From Trichobilharzia regenti (Eukaryota > Platyhelminthes > Trematoda > Strigeidida > Schistosomatidae): 64,000 nucleotides of DNA. How positions within the stretch are numbered: position 1 is the stretch's first letter; each line of letters begins with the position of its first letter. Of the stretch, positions 59,758 through 64,000 are shown piece by piece. The notes beneath the pieces are model-generated. The model saw only the letters and a program-made list of their open reading frames with translations, ran no database searches and was not told the origin of the DNA. The position numbers were made by a program, and so were the translations under genes. The DNA is taken from positions 73,293,168 to 73,357,167 of the forward strand of contig OX235270.1 of assembly GCA_944472135.2 (NCBI GenBank), written 5' to 3'.

Positions 59758-60590
59758 GACCAACCGAATATTCCAGACAAATTTCTCGTATCATACGATT
59801 TTCGTTCGCTGTTTACTGGCATACCTATTGAAGAGACAGTGAGAATTATATGCCAGCAATCCAAACTATTTCCTCTTCGTGAAAAGAAGCGACGAAAATT
59901 ACTACTTCTTTGTGCAAACAACACCTAGTTCCGATTCAACAACCAGCTGTGCCTGCAATTTGACAGGGTGGCTATGGGTTCACCTCTGGGTCCTGTTCTT
60001 GTGAATGTATTCATGGCTCATCTTGAACATACTCGAATATAGCCGGAAATAGAGAGGACCACCTATTACCGCAGGTATGTTGATGACACGTTTGTGGTTT
60101 GCAGTAATATCGGACAGACATCCACCATGTTCGGAAACATCAAAAAGGCTCACGCTCACATAGCATTTACAATGTACCATGAACGCAACAACCATTTCCA
60201 CTTCCTAGGCATCAAGAGATGATGGGACAATTGAAAAATTTATCTACATGAAAGAAACGTGGACTGGCCAATACTTGAATTATCACAGTTTCTGCCCCAT
60301 CCGCTAAAAACAGAGCCTGGTGAAAACGCTCTTTAGCAGAGATAGGGCGTTGTGTTCAGAAGATAAGATTGAAATGGAACTCGCAGTCATCAAAAAGAAC
60401 CTGGTCGAAAATGGATTTCCTCGGAAGTTCACATTAAATATGCAAAGGAAAAACCACCTACACCGAAACTCGATATAATTGAAAAGACAGTTTTTATTTG
60501 TCTAGCGTAAAAACTCAAAGAATTATCCATAAGAACGGAAAACAGAATTAGATGTGCATTGTAAACAACATTATCTCGCCTAGTTAACTG
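59758..60590 (+). pseudogene. PLE reverse transcriptase, palm and C-terminal part
   Basis: It resumes with KFLVSYDFRSLFTGIPIEET, then [30 protein letters not shown] and NNHFHFLGI. The RT palm with YVDD is intact in pieces, then broken frames continue to the region preceding GIY-YIG. It ends near 60,590 at a family-B LINE leader, so GIY-YIG is absent. Confidence 0.8.
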
Positions 60591-60599
60591 GCTTGCTAG

Positions 60600-62397
60600 T
60601 TTTCTAGCTGGTCCGAAAGCCGGGTAAAGCGGGAGGAATCAGCGTGGGGTTAGCGACTCTCCACCACAAAACAACCAAACTGCTACAGAAACTTCAACGC
60701 ACAAAAATATATTAAACATTCAAAGAATGATCCTATTCTTCGCTCGAATCGGAGAGGCGAAACGATACAGTGGGCTGATGAAAGTCTTTGTGAAGCCGCT
60801 TAGCCGATGTGTCTTCCCTCGATGAAAGCAAGAATAAGAACGAGGACGTGGAATGTCCATCACAATGTACGAGGCTGGCTGGTAAGGCTGTCCATGTAGC
60901 CTAAAGAATAAGAAGACATGGCATAAAAGTGCTTGGAATCTGCGAAAACAGATGGAATGGATGAGAACTGTCAAATTTGTCAGTAACAAACTCCCATCTG
61001 GTCACTCACCCACCAAGAGCACACTGAGGCAGTGAGTGACTATCGTGATGTCACCAGCGGCAACCAAAGGCCTAATGTAATGGGAACCAATTTCATTCAG
61101 GAGAATGACAGCAAGATTCAACTCAAAAAGGAGGAAGGGAGGTCGCAGTTATCCAATGCTACGTACACTGCTACAAAAAAAGGGGAACATGAGAAGAAGA
61201 AAGAATTTTACAGACAGCTACAAACAGTAATGCACAACATCCTAAATGGTGACATCAAAATCCTCATGGTCGATGTGAACGCCAAAATGGGAGCAGATAA
61301 TACAGGAAGGGAACTCATCATGAGTCGAGAGGCCTTCTCTCGGTGAAATGAATGAGAACGGAGAATTATTCGCAGACTTCTGCGCTTTCGATGATTTAGT
61401 GACTGGAGGCATGTACAAGCACAAGGATATACACAAAGCAACATGGATTTCCACTGACAGATACACCACAAGTCAGACTGACTTCATCTCAATGCTGCTC
61501 AAGGAAGTGGAGACGCAGCCAGTCCGGTAGACACAAATTCAAGAAGGGGAGCAGATGAGGGCGGGCTCAGATCATCATCTACTTGAAGGAACCTTTGACG
61601 GGAAGCTGAGATCCCTGGAAACAACTAGAAACAGACCAGCACAATTCAAGTTCAGTATTCAGAAACTGAACGACAAAACTACAAGGGATGCCTTCACTAC
61701 AGATCAGAACACAGCAAAGTCGGAAAAAATACGTGGCATCACTGAGGAAACTTGCATGTGTGGAAGAACATTGGAACTCTCGGAAAGCGATATTTAAGGA
61801 AACGTGTGAAACTGTTCTGGGATGCTGGAAGAGAAAGGACAACGATCGGTGGTCAACGGACACCTAACAGGAAGATAATAGAAGAGAGGAGACGAGGATG
61901 TTGAAAGAGAAGATGAACTGGTGAAAATATGGACAACAGACAGAGAGACCGAGTTCAATGTACACTGCGGGGAATCAAGAAGTGAAGAAGAATGCATGGA
62001 AAGACAAAATACAATTCTACGACAATCTGGCCAGTGAAGCTGAGAAGGCAGAAGGCAAGAAGGACCTGAGGGCATTATATCAGATAACCAGGACTCCACC
62101 CTGGAAGAGATCAACCCAGAGGATGAAACCAATAAAAGATGCTCAAAGGAACCTGATTACGAAGGAGGAGAAACAAATAAAACAGTGGGCTGATCACTTA
62201 ACAGGACTCCTGAATCCATCATCACCGGCAACTTACCCGGAAATACTACCACCACCACAAAAGCATGATCCGTAGTGCCTGCCAGTGGACACCAAACCTC
62301 CAACGACAGCAGAAGCCCTGAATGTCATCAAGCTAAAGAAGAACAGCTAGGAATGCAGCAGGAGTGAACAGATTCCTCCCGACGCACTGGAAACCTG
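60600..62397 (+). pseudogene. RTE-like LINE family B, 5' half (leader, endonuclease, linker)
   Basis: The plus-strand leader resembles that at 16,085-15,960 (GCTACAGAAACTTCA). Broken frames give RTWNVHHNV, KVLGICENRWNG-like residues, GDIKILMVDVNAKMGADNTG (GDFNAK equivalent), MNENGELFADFCAFDDLV, AGSDHHLLEGTFDGKLRS and a charged linker with LRALYQITRTP. It ends at the start of RT near 62,397 (QIPPDALE), where minus-strand gypsy sequence begins. Confidence 0.8.
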
Positions 62398-64000
62398 TTA
62401 TAACTGAAGGTAAGCATCAGCAATGTCAATTTTTGCAAAACATTTACCACCACTAAGTTTGACGAATAAGTCTTCTTGAATTGGTAATGGATAAGCATAA
62501 TCCTCTAAAGCATCATTTAACCCAGTTGAGAAATCTGCACACAGGCGAGTGGAACCATTTGATTTGCGTACAACAACTATAGGGGCAGCCCAGGGCGAAT
62601 ACGTTACTGGTTTGATGACACCCAATGCTTCCAGTCTGTCGAGTTCATTCTCAACCAATGTGACAGCAGCATACGGAACTGGACGTTTTGGACGAAAAAC
62701 TGGCTTCGCGTTTGGCTTTAGAGACAAAACAACTTGGGTAAATTTGCAGCAACCAAGTTTGTCCTGGAAGACAGAAGCGTGCTTTTGACGCAGGCGTTGC
62801 AAGAGAGACTGATCAGATACATGTCCGGGAACAACGTTATGTGGTGAGGACGAAACATTAGAGCATACTGAATTTAATGGTACATTGAAGATATGGAGCT
62901 TGTCTAACCAGTCAAGACCAAGCAAATTCAAATCATGGTAGTTTGTCACGTAACATACACCATTGAACTGATGCTCACCAAACTGAACCTGGCAATTTAT
63001 CTCACCCACGAGTTTCAGTATATCTCCAGAGGCATTCTTAGCGACATGCTCGGTCGGCAGAATCTGTGGGCACCTAAGTTTGCGCCACGTATTTCGGGAA
63101 ATTAAGGTGATATCTGATGCCGTATCCAACTGAAGACGAATATGTTTGCCGATAATACCTAGTGTAATGTACTTACGTTTGCTGGCGAAATCGACTTTGG
63201 AAGTTGTGAAAATGGTCTGTACTCGAGGAGATTGTTTCGGCTTGAAACGACTACTTCTGTTCCTCACCGAAGAATTTTTGTGCGGTGGACAGTAACCCTC
63301 TTTATGTCCAAAACGGTGACAATTACGGCATTTATGTTTCTTGAAAGGACAGAGCTTGACAAAATGCCACGAACCACAGTGCCAGCACACTGAAGGAGGT
63401 TTAGCTGAATTCTGAGACTGACGTGCTGTGTGCTTAACGGTGATCGGAGGACTTTTCACTGTGTTAATTGAACCAAATTCAGACGACTGTCGTTTGCACT
63501 CCACCATAGCAGTATCGTGCTTCAAGTTGATTAAGCGTTGGCATTCTGCTGTCACCATTTGTAAAGTCATTTTCGGGTCTTGTTCCACGAGTGACAGAAG
63601 TCGAGTTCTTATGTCAGTATCTTCTGGGTTCTTCAACCCACAAATAAAAATCAAACACTTGAACTGATCTGATGTCATTTCGTGTGGTTTGAACCTTTCA
63701 CATTCCTTGTTCACTTTGCCAGCGTAAGTCACATAATCATCGGAAGGCATTTTTGTCAACTGAAAACATTGATACCGAATATTAAACATGGATGACTGTT
63801 CACCAAAGATTTGTGATAAAACGGTGACTGTCTCATCGAATGATAACTCACGTGGGTTCTTAGGCAGAATGAAGTTAACATATCTGTTGTGCTCAACAGT
63901 ACCAAGTTTTCTTAGTAACAATCGGACTTTGGCAGCATCATCAAACATGTAGCATTCAATACGGAAAACGTCTTCGTAACGATTGAACCATGCATCAAAT
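62398..64000 (-). CDS. Gag-protease-RT polyprotein start of a second gypsy lineage, partial at both ends
   Basis: A single open frame runs from the window edge to 62,398. The N-terminal part is capsid-like (DDAAKVRLLLRKLG, MPSDDYVTYAGKVNKECERF). Two zinc knuckles follow: CWHCGSWHFVKLCPFKKHKC and CRNCHRFGHKEGYC. Then come a retropepsin with LQLDTASDITLISR and LLGLDWLDKL, and the RT N-terminus: PVFRPKRPVPYAAV, GVIKPVTYSPWAAPIVVVRK and CFAKIDIADAYLQL. Gag and Pol are thus fused in one frame, and there are CCHC knuckles rather than the CHCC box of the CsRn1 clade, so this is a different lineage. RT is cut off before the catalytic YxDD. The ATG at 63,948 is internal; the real start lies outside. 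Confidence 0.85.
   Translation of the reverse strand, partial: FDAWFNRYEDVFRIECYMFDDAAKVRLLLRKLGTVEHNRYVNFILPKNPRELSFDETVTVLSQIFGEQSSMFNIRYQCFQLTKMPSDDYVTYAGKVNKECERFKPHEMTSDQFKCLIFICGLKNPEDTDIRTRLLSLVEQDPKMTLQMVTAECQRLINLKHDTAMVECKRQSSEFGSINTVKSPPITVKHTARQSQNSAKPPSVCWHCGSWHFVKLCPFKKHKCRNCHRFGHKEGYCPPHKNSSVRNRSSRFKPKQSPRVQTIFTTSKVDFASKRKYITLGIIGKHIRLQLDTASDITLISRNTWRKLRCPQILPTEHVAKNASGDILKLVGEINCQVQFGEHQFNGVCYVTNYHDLNLLGLDWLDKLHIFNVPLNSVCSNVSSSPHNVVPGHVSDQSLLQRLRQKHASVFQDKLGCCKFTQVVLSLKPNAKPVFRPKRPVPYAAVTLVENELDRLEALGVIKPVTYSPWAAPIVVVRKSNGSTRLCADFSTGLNDALEDYAYPLPIQEDLFVKLSGGKCFAKIDIADAYLQL

Noticed and set aside
60720..60989. 89-codon minus-strand ORF at 60,720-60,989
   Set aside because: It is antisense to the family-B LINE leader and endonuclease start.
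1..64000. CRISPR arrays, operons, prokaryotic promoters or terminators
   Set aside because: Spliced exons with GT-AG introns, SINEs and LINEs show eukaryotic DNA; no regularly spaced short repeats with unique spacers were seen.

Overview
This window looks like genomic DNA of a trematode flatworm, most probably Schistosoma or a close relative. The DNA is AT-rich. It holds one spliced host gene whose first introns are tiny (35, 46 and 38 nt) and whose later introns are large, a size gradient typical of schistosome genes. The rest is packed with trematode-type retroelements: CsRn1/Boudicca-like Ty3/gypsy elements, BEL/Pao-like Gag, two RTE-like LINE families, a CR1-like LINE, Penelope-like elements (PLEs) with GIY-YIG endonuclease, and a tRNA-derived SINE. 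The species assignment is inference; no rRNA or tRNA gene is present to anchor it.

Layout. 1-3440: the 5' part of a degraded CsRn1-type LTR element (minus strand), split inside its protease by a 1.1 kb insertion and abutting a CR1-like LINE fragment. 6.2-16.1 kb: an old RTE-like LINE (called family B here, minus strand) opened by a 7.5 kb insertion. That insertion is LTR-internal-LTR-internal-LTR, a tandem dimer of a Gag-only BEL/Pao-like element with a 3,594 bp period. 16.1-23.3 kb: mostly unassigned, with small LINE fragments. 23,274-29,076: an almost complete CsRn1-clade LTR retrotransposon (minus strand, 462 bp LTRs, CGGG target duplication) whose Gag is interrupted by a tRNA-SINE.

29,179-55,363 (+): the host gene, an HBS1-like translational GTPase (ribosome rescue and no-go decay partner of Pelota), reconstructed here as 13 exons of roughly 870 codons. 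Its introns hold most of the remaining repeats. Intron 4 has LINE fragments. Intron 5 has a 579 bp GC-rich non-autonomous element with a perfect 12 bp target duplication, and a LINE fragment running into the exon 6 acceptor. Intron 6 holds a PLE broken by a family-A RTE-like LINE (itself carrying an antisense nested LINE fragment), a SINE and a short LINE tail. Intron 10 holds a near-full-length copy of the same nested LINE composite, followed by an inverted copy of its 5' 1.1 kb. Intron 11 has a PLE fragment.

55.4-64.0 kb: PLE fragments, one of them opened by an LTR-less gypsy pol fragment, then a 5' portion of a family-B LINE, then the gag-protease-RT start of a second gypsy lineage (minus strand) that runs off the window edge.

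The most interesting items are the Gag-only BEL tandem dimer, the repeated mobilisation or duplication of a nested dead LINE, the 579 bp element with the same 12 bp target duplication length as the LINE, a hammerhead-like core in the PLE 3' region, and the places where retroelements touch HBS1 regulatory or splice sequence. No CRISPR array, rRNA, stand-alone tRNA gene or prokaryotic feature was seen.
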